A stretch of 64,000 nt of DNA. Origin: Solirubrobacteraceae bacterium (GTDB lineage: Bacteria > Actinomycetota > Thermoleophilia > Solirubrobacterales > Solirubrobacteraceae). Positions 36,013 through 46,057 of this stretch are shown one piece after another. Made by a program: the position numbers and the translations under genes. The stretch covers positions 1-64,000 of the forward strand of contig JAUJPF010000017.1 of NCBI GenBank assembly GCA_030447275.1, in the 5' to 3' direction. The first letter of the stretch is position 1. Each line of letters starts with the position of its first letter. The notes beneath the pieces were generated by a model. It was not told the DNA's origin and searched no databases. It saw only the letters and a list, made by a program, of their open reading frames with translations.

Positions 36013-36999
36013 CTACTCGGCGGGCGCCGGCGCCGCGGCGGCCGGCGGCGCCTCGGCCGGGGGTGCGGGGGCCTCCTCGGCCGGATCGGGCGCGGGCGCG
36101 GCGGGCTCGGGCGCCGGCGGCTCCTCGACCGGCGGCTGCTCGACCGGCGGCTGCTCGACCGGCGACTCCTGGACGGGGTCGGGCGTCGCCGGGTCGGTCC
36201 CCTCGGCCTGCTCGACCGCGTTCGGGCGGCCGTCGGCGTCGCCGTCCTCCGCGCCGTCGGGCGCGCCGTCGCCGTTCGTGTCGGCGTCGTCGGGCTCGGC
36301 GCCGGAGAGGCCCTGCTCGACGACGTTGCTCAGCGAGTCGCCGTCGGAATCGTCGGCGCCGTCCGGAGTTCCGTCGCTGTTGGTGTCCATCGCGCGCGGG
36401 TTCGAGCGCACGCGGTACTCGGTGCGGTTGAACAGGCCGTCGCCGTCGACGTCGGCCGCGGCGTCGGCCGCGCTCGTCGGGTCGAGGCCGTGCTGCTCCT
36501 CCCACGCGTCGGGAAGGTCGTCGCCGTCGCTGTCGGCGCTGCGCGGGTTCGTGCCGAGCCGGTGCTCGAGGCGGTCGCTCAGGCCGTCGTCGTCCTGGTC
36601 GCCCGGCAGGATGCGCGCGACCGCCGGTGGCTCGGCCGCCGGAGCCGTGCCCACCCGCTCGGCGTCGCCGCCCGCGGGCTCGTCGCCGAGCGCGGGGTCC
36701 TCCTCGCGCGCCGGGCCGCGCGGCTCGTCGGCCACGGTCCCGCCGGTCTGCTCCTGGAGGCGCCGGCGCTCCGTCGCGGCGCCGACGCGCTCGGGCCGCG
36801 TCGCCGCGGGGCGGTCGGGGCCGAGCCGCAGGGCGCCGCCGTCGCGCGTGTCGTCGCCGGCCCAGACGTCGTGGCCGAGCACGTGCCGGTCGAGCGCGAC
36901 GACCGAGCCCGCGATCAGAAGGGCGGATGTGACGAGGCCGGCCGCCACCCAGTGGGCGCTGCGGCTGTGGAGGAGGGAGATGAGGCGGCTGCGGTCCAT
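36013..36999 (-). CDS. Membrane-anchored protein with thrombospondin type 3-like Ca-binding repeats and Pro/Glu-rich tail
   Basis: N-terminal TM; repeats DQDDDGLSDRLEHRLGTNPRSADSDGDDLPDAWEEQHGLDPTSA...DVDGDGLFNRTEYRVRSNPRAMDTNSDGTPDGADDSDGDSLSNVVEQ; tail VEQPPVEQPPVEEPP. Confidence 0.85.
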   Translation of the reverse strand: MDRSRLISLLHSRSAHWVAAGLVTSALLIAGSVVALDRHVLGHDVWAGDDTRDGGALRLGPDRPAATRPERVGAATERRRLQEQTGGTVADEPRGPAREEDPALGDEPAGGDAERVGTAPAAEPPAVARILPGDQDDDGLSDRLEHRLGTNPRSADSDGDDLPDAWEEQHGLDPTSAADAAADVDGDGLFNRTEYRVRSNPRAMDTNSDGTPDGADDSDGDSLSNVVEQGLSGAEPDDADTNGDGAPDGAEDGDADGRPNAVEQAEGTDPATPDPVQESPVEQPPVEQPPVEEPPAPEPAAPAPDPAEEAPAPPAEAPPAAAAPAPAE

Positions 37000-37145
37000 G
37001 CACCCGCTCCATCGGCGCCTGGTGACCGCGAGTCAACCCGTCTTCGACGCTGCGGAAAACGGGGCGACCGCGGTTGAGCGGGTCTGGACGGAAGGCCGGG
37101 AAGCTGGCGCGTCGGCGCTGCTAAACCCGCGCCAAGCGAGGTGAA

Positions 37146-38356
37146 TCAGCGCGGTCGGCGGGGCTCGCTCGCGGGCCCCGAGCGGTGCGCGATGCCCAGC
37201 ACGCGCATCGCCTTCAGCCCGAGCGAGAGCTTCTCGCGCCCGTCGGTCGAGGAGACGTCGAGGCCGGTCAGCTCGCGCACGCGCTCGAGCCGGTACCGGA
37301 TCGTGTGGCGGTGCGTGAAGAGCTTTCCGCGGTGCCGGCGACGTTCCCGTCGGCGTCGAGGAACGCCTCGACCGTCTGCACCAGGTCGGTCGCGTACTGC
37401 TCGTCGTAGGCGACCAGCGGCTCGACCGTCTCCGCGTAGAAGCGCTGCAGCTCGGCGGGATCCTCGCTCATCGCCGGCAGGAGCAGGCGGTACGCGCCGG
37501 TCTCCTCGAACGCGAGGGCGGGACGCTCCTCGTCGCCCTCCGCGACGTTCGCGGCGAGCAGCGCCTCGTGGCCGGCCCGGTCGAGCAGGAGCGCGTCGCC
37601 GGTGGCGCGGCTGCGGCCGAGCGCGAACGAATGGCCGTGGAGTCCCGCGCGCAGCTCGCGCAGCACGCCCTCCGCGGCCCGGGCCCCTTCGCCGTCCGCG
37701 CCGGGGACGAGCACCGCGACTTCGGCGCCGACGGCCTCCGCGCGCTCGGTCAGCGCCGCCACCGCGCCCGGCACCGCCGCGCGGGCGCCGCGCTCGGCGG
37801 TCGCGAGCACGCGCTGGCGCCAGCCGTCCTCGGTCGCCGCGTGCGCGTGGGCGCGCGCGACGAGCACGCACGCTCCCTCCTCGAGGTCGAGCCCCACCTC
37901 GCGGCCGCGGGCCACGACCTCCTCGCGCGTCCCGAACGCGCGGCGCAGCACGCCGTGCAGGAAGGCGGCGATCGCCTCGCGCGTGGCCTGCTCGGGGGCC
38001 CGGACGCGCTCGACCTCCGAGGCGACGAGCGTCGTGACGAGCCGCAGCAGCGCCGGCCCCGCGGGCGCCCCCCGCGGGCGCATCCGCAGGCGCCCGACGA
38101 CGCGGTCGGCGACGCGCAGCTCGACGACGTCGACGTCGCCGGCCTCGGCCATGACCGAGCGCTCGTCGGCGGGCGACCGCGCCGCCACCGCCAGCACCTG
38201 GCCGGCCCGGTCGGTGAGGACGAGGCTCGCGTCGAGGGCACGCGCGGCCGCGCGGACGACCTCGGGCAGGCCGGCCCCCGACTCGACGGCCTCGGTGATG
38301 GCGTCGAGCGTCGCGAGATCGAGCCCTGCCTCCGTCCCTGGGAAGGGCGTGGACAC
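37146..38356 (-). CDS. PucR/CdaR-type transcriptional regulator, one frameshift near 37325
   Basis: LQRFYAETVEPLVAYDEQYATDLVQTVEAFLDADGNVAGTAE then, in another frame, KLFTHRHTIRYRLERVRELTGLDVSSTDGREKLSLGLKAMRVL. Confidence 0.87.
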
Positions 38357-38381
38357 GCCCGGAAGGGTAGAGCCGCCTCGG

Positions 38382-38606
38382 CTAGGCGGTGACCTCGTCC
38401 CAGAACCAGAAGACGGCGCCGCCGGCGACCAGGCCGACCAGCACCATCGCGGCCAGGACGTACACGGTCAGGAACACGGCGGCGGCCCGCTCCCACCAGC
38501 GGCTGTAGGCGGTCCAGGCGGGGATGAGGATCCACGCCGCGTACGCCGCCAGCGCGAACACGGCGCAGCAGCCGCCGACCAGGTAGGTGATCGCCTCGTT
38601 GCTCAC
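38382..38606 (-). CDS. Small multi-TM membrane protein, 74 aa
   Basis: SNEAITYLVGGCCAVFALAAYAAWILIPAWTAYSRWWERAAAVFLTVYVLAAMVLVGLVAGGAVFWFWDEVTA. Confidence 0.75.
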   Translation of the reverse strand: MSNEAITYLVGGCCAVFALAAYAAWILIPAWTAYSRWWERAAAVFLTVYVLAAMVLVGLVAGGAVFWFWDEVTA

Positions 38607-39045
38607 TGCGCAGCATTGTGACGGCCGGCGCGGCGCTCGCGCATCCAGCGCCGTGCCTTCGCCCGCCGCTCGGGCGTTCGCAGCATCGGGTGCGCGGCGA
38701 CGACGGCCACGCCGACGGCGGGCGTGGCGCCCCCGGCGAGCGTCCCGCGCGCGGCGATCTCGGCCGCCTTGTCGATGTTGCGCCACGAGAAGTAGCCGAT
38801 GAGGACGAAGGTCGCCGCCCACAGGCCGGAGCCGACGACGTCGTAGGGCGGGAAGCGTGCGAACGACATCCGCGACGCGCCCGCGACGAGCGGGGCGACG
38901 GCGCGGACGATCCCGATCAACCGCCCGCCGAGGATCGCCATCCCTCCGCGGCGCTCGAAGAACCGCTCGACGTACGCCAGGCGCTCGGGCGTGACCCTGA
39001 ACTTCGGGCCGTGCTTGACGAGGAAGCCCCGGCCGAGCAGACGGG
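38603..39045 (-). pseudogene. DedA/VTT-family protein lacking its N-terminal portion, joined to the ispE 3' end
   Basis: LLGRGFLVKHGPKFRVTPERLAYVERFFERRGGMAILGGRLIGIVRAVAPLVAGASRMSFARFPPYDVVGSGLWAATFVLIGYFSW matches DedA from its middle onward. No start or N-terminal half found. Confidence 0.7.
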
Positions 39046-39885
39046 GCGGGCGGCGATCGGGGCGGGGTCGCGGCCCGCGAGCCGCTCCGCCGCGCGCTCG
39101 GCCTCCTCGGGTGTGTCGAAGAGCCCGAGGACGGTCGGGCCGGACCCGGCGACGAGGACGTCCCGGGCGCCAGCCGCGCGCCCGGCGTCGAGGGCCTCGT
39201 CGATCGACGGGCAGAGCGAGCGGGCGGCGTCCTGGAGGTCGTTGACCGGTTCTGGTCCGGCGCGGCGGGTCGCGTCGAGCGCGGTGGCGAGCGCTGTCGC
39301 GTCGCGCGGCAGGCCGAGCCGGTCGGCCTCGGCGTAGACGGCGGGGGTCGAGAGGTGCTCGCGGCTCGGGAGCACGAGGACGCCGTAGGGCTCGGGAGGC
39401 GGGAGGCGCTCGACGTGCTCGCCCGCGCCGGTGGCGAGGACCCTCCCGGGCCGGACCTGCCCGGGCACGTCCGAGCCGAGCGAGGCGGCAAGCGCGTGCA
39501 GCGTCTCGTCGTCCCCGAGGCCGCTCGCGCGCGCGGCGAGCCGCAGGGCGGCCGCGGCGTCGGCGCTCCCGCCGCCGAGGCCCGCGGCGACCGGGATCCG
39601 CTTCTCGATGGTGATCGTGACGGGCGGGCCGTCCCAGCCGGTCGCGGCGCGGAAGGCGCGCAGGGCTCCGGTGACGAGCGTGTCCTCGACACCGGCGCAG
39701 CGGACGGAGTCGGCGCCGGCGGTCGCCGCGCCGCCGGCGACCCCTCCGCCGCCCCCCTCCTCGAGGACGAGCGTGTCGGCGAGGCTGATCGACTCCATGA
39801 CGCTCACGAGCTCGTGCCGGCCGTCCGCGCGGGTCGGGCCCACGAAGAGGCAGAGGTTGATCTTCGCCGGGGCGTCCTCGGTCAT
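39040..39885 (-). CDS. ispE: 4-diphosphocytidyl-2-C-methyl-D-erythritol kinase; C-terminus runs into dedA-like sequence
   Basis: [79 protein letters not shown]. Confidence 0.92.
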
Positions 39886-40703
39886 CGCGCCAGCTCGACC
39901 GCGAGTGCGCGGAACTGGTCGGGCGCCAGGCGCTCGGCGCGGACGTCGGCCGCGAGCCCGAGCCGCTCGAGTGCGGCGCGGGCGTCTGTGCGGCTCGCCA
40001 CGCCGGCCAGCTCGAGCGAGCGCGGCAGCGCCTTGCGCCGGTGCGCGAACGCGCCCTGCACGACCCGGCGCAGCCGCGGGTCCGCGGCGGCGCCGGTGCG
40101 ACGCAGGCCGACGAGCACCGAGTCGACGTTCGGGACCGGGTGGAAGACCGTGCGCGCGACGGCCCGCAGCACGCGGACCTCCGCGGCCAGCTGGGCGAGC
40201 ACGCTGGGGACGCCGTAGGCCGCGCTGCCGGGCCGCGCCGCAAACCGCTCGCCGACCTCGCGCTGGACCATCGCGACCCAGCGCGTCGCGTCGGGCAGCT
40301 CCTCGAGCGTGCGCAGGATCGCGGTCGCGGCGATCCCGTACGGCAGGTTGGCGACGACCTTCGTCGGCGGCGGGTCGAGCGCCCTGAGGTCGAGGTCGAG
40401 CGCGTCGGCGAGGTGGAGCGTCGTGTTCGGGTGCGCGTCGAGCGCGTCGCGCAGCGCGGGCTCGAGCGCGCGGTCGAGCTCGACGACGTGCACGTGCGCG
40501 GCGCGGGCCGCGAGGTGCTCGGAGAGGACGCCGAGCCCGCCGCCGACCTCGAGGCAGACGTCGTCGGGGCCGAGCTCCGCCTCGCGCCCGATGACGCCGA
40601 GGATGTTCGAGTCGATGAGGAAGTTCTGGCCGAGCGCGTGGTTGGGGCGGATCCCGAACGCCTTGAGCCGGCGCAGGCTCGGCTGCGTGGGAAGGCCGGT
40701 CAC
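39882..40703 (-). CDS. rsmA: 16S rRNA (adenine(1518)-N6/adenine(1519)-N6)-dimethyltransferase
   Basis: RPNHALGQNFLIDSNILGVIGREAELGPDDVCLEVGGGLGVLSEHLA, KVVANLPYGIAATAILRTL, VFHPVPNVDSVLV. Confidence 0.95.
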   Translation of the reverse strand: MTGLPTQPSLRRLKAFGIRPNHALGQNFLIDSNILGVIGREAELGPDDVCLEVGGGLGVLSEHLAARAAHVHVVELDRALEPALRDALDAHPNTTLHLADALDLDLRALDPPPTKVVANLPYGIAATAILRTLEELPDATRWVAMVQREVGERFAARPGSAAYGVPSVLAQLAAEVRVLRAVARTVFHPVPNVDSVLVGLRRTGAAADPRLRRVVQGAFAHRRKALPRSLELAGVASRTDARAALERLGLAADVRAERLAPDQFRALAVELAR

Positions 40704-41449
40704 CACCCGAACAGCGCGGCCGCGTTGCGCTCGACCGCCGCCTCCAGCTCCTCGTACGCGATGCCGCGACGCTCGGCGACGAAGCGCGCGGTGTGCGCGA
40801 CGAACGCCGGCTGGTTGCGCTCCTTGCGGACCTGCCGCGGAGACAGATAGGGCGCGTCGGTCTCGACGAGGATCCGGTCGTCGGGCACGCGCGCCGCGGC
40901 GTCCGCGAGGTCGGTCGCCTTCGGGTAGGTGACGTTGCCGGCGAACGAGACGAACCAGCCGTGGTCGAGGCATTCGTCGAGGCGGTCCGGCATCGAGAAG
41001 CAGTGCAGGATGACGGTGACGCCGCCGGCCCTCGCGGCGAGTGTCGCGATCGTGGGGTCGTCGGCCGCGCGCGTGTGGATGACGAGCGGCTTCGCGACGG
41101 TCTTCGCCAGCTCGATCTGCGCCTCGAACGCGCGCTGCTGGTCGTGCGGCGGCGTCCGGTCGCGGTAGAAGTCGAGGCCGGTCTCGCCGATTGCGCGGCA
41201 CTGCTCGTGGGCGGCGAGCGCCGCGAGCTCGGCGAGGTCGTTGTCGTCGAAGCCGGTCGCGCTGTTGGGGTGGCGCCCGATCGCCGCGAAGACCTGCGGG
41301 AACCGCTCCGCCGCCTCCAGCGCGGCGCGGCACGACGCCCCGTCGGTCCCGACGGTCAGCATCCGCCGCACGCCCGCCCGGTCGGCCTCCGCGACGAGGT
41401 CGGAGTCGGGAGGGGCGCAGCCGTCGAGATGCGTGTGGCTGTCGATCAC
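40700..41449 (-). CDS. tatD: TatD-family metal-dependent hydrolase
   Basis: MIDSHTHLDGCAP, AIGETGLDFYRDRTPPHDQQRAFEAQIELAKTVAKPLVIHTRAADD, ILHCFSM, RILVETDAPYLSP. Confidence 0.95.
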   Translation of the reverse strand: MIDSHTHLDGCAPPDSDLVAEADRAGVRRMLTVGTDGASCRAALEAAERFPQVFAAIGRHPNSATGFDDNDLAELAALAAHEQCRAIGETGLDFYRDRTPPHDQQRAFEAQIELAKTVAKPLVIHTRAADDPTIATLAARAGGVTVILHCFSMPDRLDECLDHGWFVSFAGNVTYPKATDLADAAARVPDDRILVETDAPYLSPRQVRKERNQPAFVAHTARFVAERRGIAYEELEAAVERNAAALFGW

Positions 41450-41507
41450 TGCGCGGCTCGCGACGCCATGGCCCCGCTGAGGCTACTGGCCGCCCGACCG
41501 GCCGCGG

Positions 41508-42259
41508 TCACGGCGCGCGCGCAGCGGCACGCCGCGGCAACGAGGCGACCCGCCGGCGCCGCCGGCCGCGGACGAACGCCCCGAGCGGCATGCCGGCGGC
41601 GACGAGGCCGAGGCCGATCCACGCGGGAAGGGGGAAGCGGGGGGCGGCGACCGCGCGCGGCGAGGGCGACCGCGACGGCGACGGCACCAAGCGCGGCACC
41701 GCGACCGGGCGCGGCGACGGGGACGGCGACGTGCGAGGCACTGCGACCGGACGCGGCGGCCGCAGCCGGCGCGGGGCGTCCACGCGCGGGCGGCGGGCGG
41801 CGCGCGGGGCGGCGCCGAGCGGCGGCGGGGACTCGCCGCGCAGGAGCGTGAGCGGGTCGACGTAGCCGTTGCGGTCGCCGGCCCTCCTCGCGCCGAGTTG
41901 GAGGTGGGACGCCGCGACCGTTCCGAGGACGTCGCCCGGCGACACCGCGGCGCCGCCCCGGACGACCACGCGCCCGAGGCCGAGGTACGTCGCGACGAGC
42001 GACCGCACGCACGCGACCGTCACCCCGTTCGGCGGTCCGGGACGCGGCCCGCGAACCGCACGCGCCCTGGACAGGCGCTGCGGACCGGAGCGCCCGGCGC
42101 CGCCGCGATGTCGATGCCGCGATGCTGCCCCGCGGCGAACGGATTCGCCGCCAGGCGGAACGGGGTGATCACCTCGCCGCGCAGCGGCCACCGCCACGCC
42201 GCGGCGGCGTCAGCGGGGACGACGAGCGTCGCGAGCGCGAGGAGGAGGACGAGGGGCAT
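41508..42259 (-). CDS. M23-type peptidase with C-terminal TM, frameshifted near 42035
   Basis: WRWPLRGEVITPFRLAANPFAAGQHRGIDIAAAPGAPVRSACPGRVRFAGRVP / VTVACVRSLVATYLGLGRVVVRGGAAVSPGDVLGTVAASHLQLGARRAGDRNGYVDPLTLL. Confidence 0.85.
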
Positions 42260-42349
42260 GGGGTCGACCTTGACGTGGGTGGGGCGGGTCGTGGGCGGAT
42301 GTGCGCGAATCGGCGCACGGTCTGCGCGGAGACGTGACAACGTGCGCGC

Positions 42350-42684
42350 GATGCACGCGTCTCCCGCCGCTCAGCCTCCTCAGCGCGTCTGCCCGCACTG
42401 CTCGACGATCGCCCGGACCGCCGACGCGCGCTGCCCGTTCTGCCGCCGTGCGTACCCGCCGGCGGTCGCCGCTCCCCGCCGTCGCGGTCGCGCTCGTGCT
42501 CGCCGTCGCCGCGACGCTGGGCGGGGTCGCGCTGATGCTCCAGTCGTTCGGCGACTCGCTCGACCGCGAGCTCGAGGAGCAGGTCGACGTCGTCCAGCGC
42601 GACTTCGACCGCGACGTCCGCCGCCTCGAGCGGAGGATCACCGAGGAGCTCGAACGGCGGCTGCCCCCGCCGGAGGGCCCGTAG
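42350..42684 (+). CDS. Zinc-ribbon - TM - coiled-coil small protein, one frameshift near 42450
   Basis: MHASPAAQPPQRVCPHCSTIARTADARCPFCRR / RRSPLPAVAVALVLAVAATLGGVALMLQSFGDSLDRELEEQVDVVQRDFDRDVRRLERRITEELERRLPPPEGP. Confidence 0.65.
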
Positions 42685-42687
42685 GGG

Positions 42688-43515
42688 TCAGCCCCGCCCC
42701 TGCACCGCCTCGTACAGGACGTTCGCCGGCACGCCCGTCAGCTCGGCGACGACCTTCGCGGCGGGCCGCGTCCGCGCCCCCGCCTCGACGAGCCGCGCGA
42801 GCGCGTCGACGGCGGGGCCTACCTCCGCGCCGTGCTCCCCCGCGCCTCCGATCACGAGCACGATCTCCCCACGCGCCTCGCCGCCGCCGAACCGCGACGC
42901 GACGGAGGCCGCGTCGCCGCGGACGATCTCCTCGTGGACCTTCGTCAGCTCGCGGCACACCGCGACCGGCCGCTCCGGGTCGACCGACGCCAGCGCCGCG
43001 AGCGACGCCCCGACCCGGCGCGGCGACTCGAACGCCACCACGGTCTCCCCAGAAGCGAACAGCGCCAAGAGATCCGAGGACCGCCGCGGCAGGAACCCGA
43101 CGAAGCGCCACCGATCGACGGGCAGCCCCGACGCCACGAGCGCGACGAGCGTCGCGGACGCGCCCGGCAGCACCTCGACGCGCACGCCCGCGTCCAGGGC
43201 GGCCCGGATCAGGACGTAGCCGGGATCGTTGACGGCGGGCATCCCCGCGTCGCTGACCAGCGCGACGACCGCGCCCTCCACAAGACGCTCCACCAGCGCC
43301 CCCGCCCGCGCCGCCTCGTTGTGTTCGTGCACGGACACGAGCGACGCCGCGCGGATCGCGTGCCGGTCGAGCAGCACCCGCGTGCGCCGCGTGTCCTCGC
43401 ACGCGACGACGTCCGCGGAGCGCAGCACATCGAGCACCCGCAGCGTGACATCGCCGAGGTTCCCGATCGGCGTCGGGCAGACCGCCAGCCGGCCGCCGCT
43501 CGCGCCGCCGCTCAA
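42688..43515 (-). CDS. rsmI: 16S rRNA (cytidine(1402)-2'-O)-methyltransferase, TTG start
   Basis: LAVCPTPIGNLGDVTLRVLDVLRSADVVACEDTRRTRVLLDRH, VALVSDAGMPAVNDPGYVLIRAA, VEVLPGASATLVALVASGL. Confidence 0.94.
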   Translation of the reverse strand: MSGGASGGRLAVCPTPIGNLGDVTLRVLDVLRSADVVACEDTRRTRVLLDRHAIRAASLVSVHEHNEAARAGALVERLVEGAVVALVSDAGMPAVNDPGYVLIRAALDAGVRVEVLPGASATLVALVASGLPVDRWRFVGFLPRRSSDLLALFASGETVVAFESPRRVGASLAALASVDPERPVAVCRELTKVHEEIVRGDAASVASRFGGGEARGEIVLVIGGAGEHGAEVGPAVDALARLVEAGARTRPAAKVVAELTGVPANVLYEAVQGRG

Positions 43516-44480
43516 GCTGCCGCGGCCGCCGCGCCGCTGCCGTCCAGCGCGAACAGCGCCGCGCCGAGCATCCCCGCCTCCTCGCCGAACCGCGCCGGCA
43601 CGATCCGGACGACGTCGCGCGACGGGGGCAGCGCCCGCTCGCGCACCACCGTCCGCGCGGGCTCGAGCAGCAGCTCCCCCGCCGCCACCATCCCGCCGCC
43701 GACGACCACGACCGACGGATTCAAGAGGTTCACGAGGTTCGCGATCCCGAGCCCGAGCCGCATCCCGATCAGCGCCATGACGTCGCGCGCGGCACGGTCG
43801 CCGTCGTGCGCCAGCTCGGTGACGAGAGCGCCGGTGATCTCGCGCCCAGAAGCCGCGGCCCGCGCCAGCTCGCTGTCGTGCGCCGCCGCGCGCGACCCGC
43901 GCTCCTCCCGCGCCAGCGCCGTCCCCGACGCGAGCGTCTCGAGGCACCCGACCGACCCGCACACGCACGGCGGGCCGTCGACGTCGACGACCATGTGCCC
44001 CGGCTCGCCCGCCGCGCCGACCGCGCCGTGGACGAGCCGGCCGTCCATCACCAGCCCGCCGCCGATGCCGGTGCCCATCGTCAGCATCACCGCGTCCGGC
44101 ACCCCGCGCGCCGCGCCGAAGCGGTGCTCGACGAGCGTGGCCAGCGTCGCGTCGTTGCCGACGAAGACGGGGACGCCGAGCCGCTCGGCCATCACGTCGC
44201 GGAACGGCACGCCGGTGAGCGGCAGGTGCGCGGTGAACTCCGGCACGCCGGTCCGCTGGTCGATCATCGACGGGATCCCGATGCCGACGGCGAGCAGCTC
44301 GCGCTCGGCGGCGTCGCGCACCTCGACGATCGCCGAGAGGATGGTGTCGAGCAGCACGTCGCTCGACGGCGCGGGCGAGCGGCGCAGCGCGCGGTGGTGC
44401 ACCGTGAGGCCGGCGTCGACGTCGCACGCGAGGACCTTCGTGCCGCCGACGTCGACCCCGATCACGCAGGGCGCGGGCAT
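43512..44480 (-). CDS. ROK-family sugar kinase (glucokinase-like)
   Basis: VIGVDVGGTKVLACDVDAG, VFVGNDATLATLVEHRFGAARGV, MLTMGTGIGGGLVMDGRLVHGAVGAAGEPGHMVVDVDGPPCVCGSVGCLETLASG. Confidence 0.94.
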   Translation of the reverse strand: MPAPCVIGVDVGGTKVLACDVDAGLTVHHRALRRSPAPSSDVLLDTILSAIVEVRDAAERELLAVGIGIPSMIDQRTGVPEFTAHLPLTGVPFRDVMAERLGVPVFVGNDATLATLVEHRFGAARGVPDAVMLTMGTGIGGGLVMDGRLVHGAVGAAGEPGHMVVDVDGPPCVCGSVGCLETLASGTALAREERGSRAAAHDSELARAAASGREITGALVTELAHDGDRAARDVMALIGMRLGLGIANLVNLLNPSVVVVGGGMVAAGELLLEPARTVVRERALPPSRDVVRIVPARFGEEAGMLGAALFALDGSGAAAAAA

Positions 44481-44505
44481 TCCGCTGCCACTATAGACCG
44501 CCTCC

Positions 44506-45579
44506 ATGGCCGGTCCGGACCGCCCTCAGTACACGAAGTACCGCAGCCGCCCGTCGCTCTTGAGCCGTCTCAAGCGCGACGGCGACGGCCTGCGCACGTC
44601 CCCGCGCGAGCCGGGCGAGCGCCCGCCCGACGGCCGCCCCGTCGTCCACCCGCAGCGCGGCCGCAAGCCCGTCACCTCAAAGCGCGTCCTCAAGTGGCTG
44701 GCCCTCGCCGTCGCGGCGTGGATCTCCGTCAGCGTCCTGCTCTTCCTCGTGAGCGCGCAGATCGAGCAGGGCAAGGTCGCCGACGCCACCGACGAGGCGC
44801 TCGACGCCGGCCCGCTGCCGCTGACCGGCGCGAGCAACATCCTCGTCCTCGGCTCCGACACCCGCCCCAAGGGCAGCAAGGAGGCGGGCGCGGAGACGAG
44901 CGGCAACGGCCGCAGCGACAGCATCCTGCTGCTGCGCGTCGGCGGGGGCGCCAACAGCCGGCTGAGCATCGCGCGCGACACGCTCGTCGACATCCCCGGC
45001 GCCGGCCGCCAGAAGATCAACGGCGCGTACGCGATCGGCGGCGCCGGCCTCGCGATCCGCACGATCAAAGGCTACCTCGGCATCGAGGTCAACCACGTCA
45101 TCGAGGTGAGCTTCAGCGAGTTCCCCGACCTGATCGACGCGATGGGCGGCATCGACTACAAGGGCAAGTGCGTCCGCGCGAAGATCAACGGCGGCGCGCG
45201 CAACGGCGGCGTGACGATCCGCATCCGCGGCGGCCGGGAGGCCCACCTCGACGGCAAGCAGGCGCTTGGCCTCGCGCGCGTGCGCAGGAACGCCTGCCGG
45301 CCGAACGAGAACGACCTCGACCGGGCGGCGCGCCAGCAGAAGATCGTCGGCGCGATGAAGAGCCGCGTGTTCGGCATCCACGGCTTCGCGCGCGGCCCGT
45401 GGATCGCCTGGCAGACGCCGCGCACGTTCCGCAGCGACATGAGCGGGCCGACGCTGATGTCGGTCTTCGCGAACATGGCCGTGCGCGGCACTCCGGGCAC
45501 GGTCGTCCTCGGAACGGTCAGCGGCGACGTGCCGGAGGAGCTCAAGCGCCGGCAGGTCGAGAAGTTCCTCGACGGATGA
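44506..45579 (+). CDS. LytR-CpsA-Psr (LCP) family protein
   Basis: TM segment then NILVLGSDTRPKGSKEAG...GRSDSILLLRVGGGANSRLSIARDTLVDIPGAGRQKINGAYAIGG...VIEVSFSEFPDLIDAMGGIDY. Confidence 0.93.
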   Translation: MAGPDRPQYTKYRSRPSLLSRLKRDGDGLRTSPREPGERPPDGRPVVHPQRGRKPVTSKRVLKWLALAVAAWISVSVLLFLVSAQIEQGKVADATDEALDAGPLPLTGASNILVLGSDTRPKGSKEAGAETSGNGRSDSILLLRVGGGANSRLSIARDTLVDIPGAGRQKINGAYAIGGAGLAIRTIKGYLGIEVNHVIEVSFSEFPDLIDAMGGIDYKGKCVRAKINGGARNGGVTIRIRGGREAHLDGKQALGLARVRRNACRPNENDLDRAARQQKIVGAMKSRVFGIHGFARGPWIAWQTPRTFRSDMSGPTLMSVFANMAVRGTPGTVVLGTVSGDVPEELKRRQVEKFLDG

Positions 45580-45705
45580 CCGCAAGAAGTCGCGCCCGCC
45601 GCCGTTGGAACAGAGCAAGAGCTTCTTCCAGAGGGACGGGCAGGTCCAGGGGAGGTTCGGAGGCCGGCGGCGGGTTGCGGGACCCGACGCCGGCCTTCGT
45701 CGTTC

Positions 45706-46026
45706 TCAGTCCGAGGAGGACTTCGAGGGCGACGAGGCCGCGGAGGACGAGTCGGACTTCTTCTCGCCGCCGCCGCCCGAGCCATCGGACGACGACTTCG
45801 AGTCCGACGAGCCGGAGCCCGACTCGGACTCCTTCTCGCGGTTGCGCTTGCGCGTCCCGTAGTCGGTGTTGTGGAAGCCCTTGCCCTTGAAGTGGATGGC
45901 GGGCGGCCGGAAGATGCGCTCCACCGGCTCCCCCGTCTCGGGATCCGCGGTGAGCGCGTCGTCGCTGAAGCTCTGCATGACCTCGAAGGTCGTGCCGTCC
46001 GCTCGCCGGTACTCGTAGATGGGCAT
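45706..46026 (-). CDS. FmdB-like protein lacking the zinc-ribbon cysteines, Ser/Lys-rich tail
   Basis: MPIYEYRRADGTTFEVMQSFSDDALTADPETGEPVERIFRPPAIHFKGKGFHNTDYGTRKRN...: FmdB fold pattern without CxxC pairs. Confidence 0.82.
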   Translation of the reverse strand: MPIYEYRRADGTTFEVMQSFSDDALTADPETGEPVERIFRPPAIHFKGKGFHNTDYGTRKRNREKESESGSGSSDSKSSSDGSGGGGEKKSDSSSAASSPSKSSSD

Positions 46027-46057
46027 AGCGGGACGGCAGTCTACGATCAGCCCTCAC

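Noticed and set aside
36100-36180. Short direct repeats ctcgaccggcgg resembling a repeat array
   Set aside because: Coding Pro/Glu repeats (VEQPPVEQPP) of the TSP3-like protein; no spacer structure, so not CRISPR.
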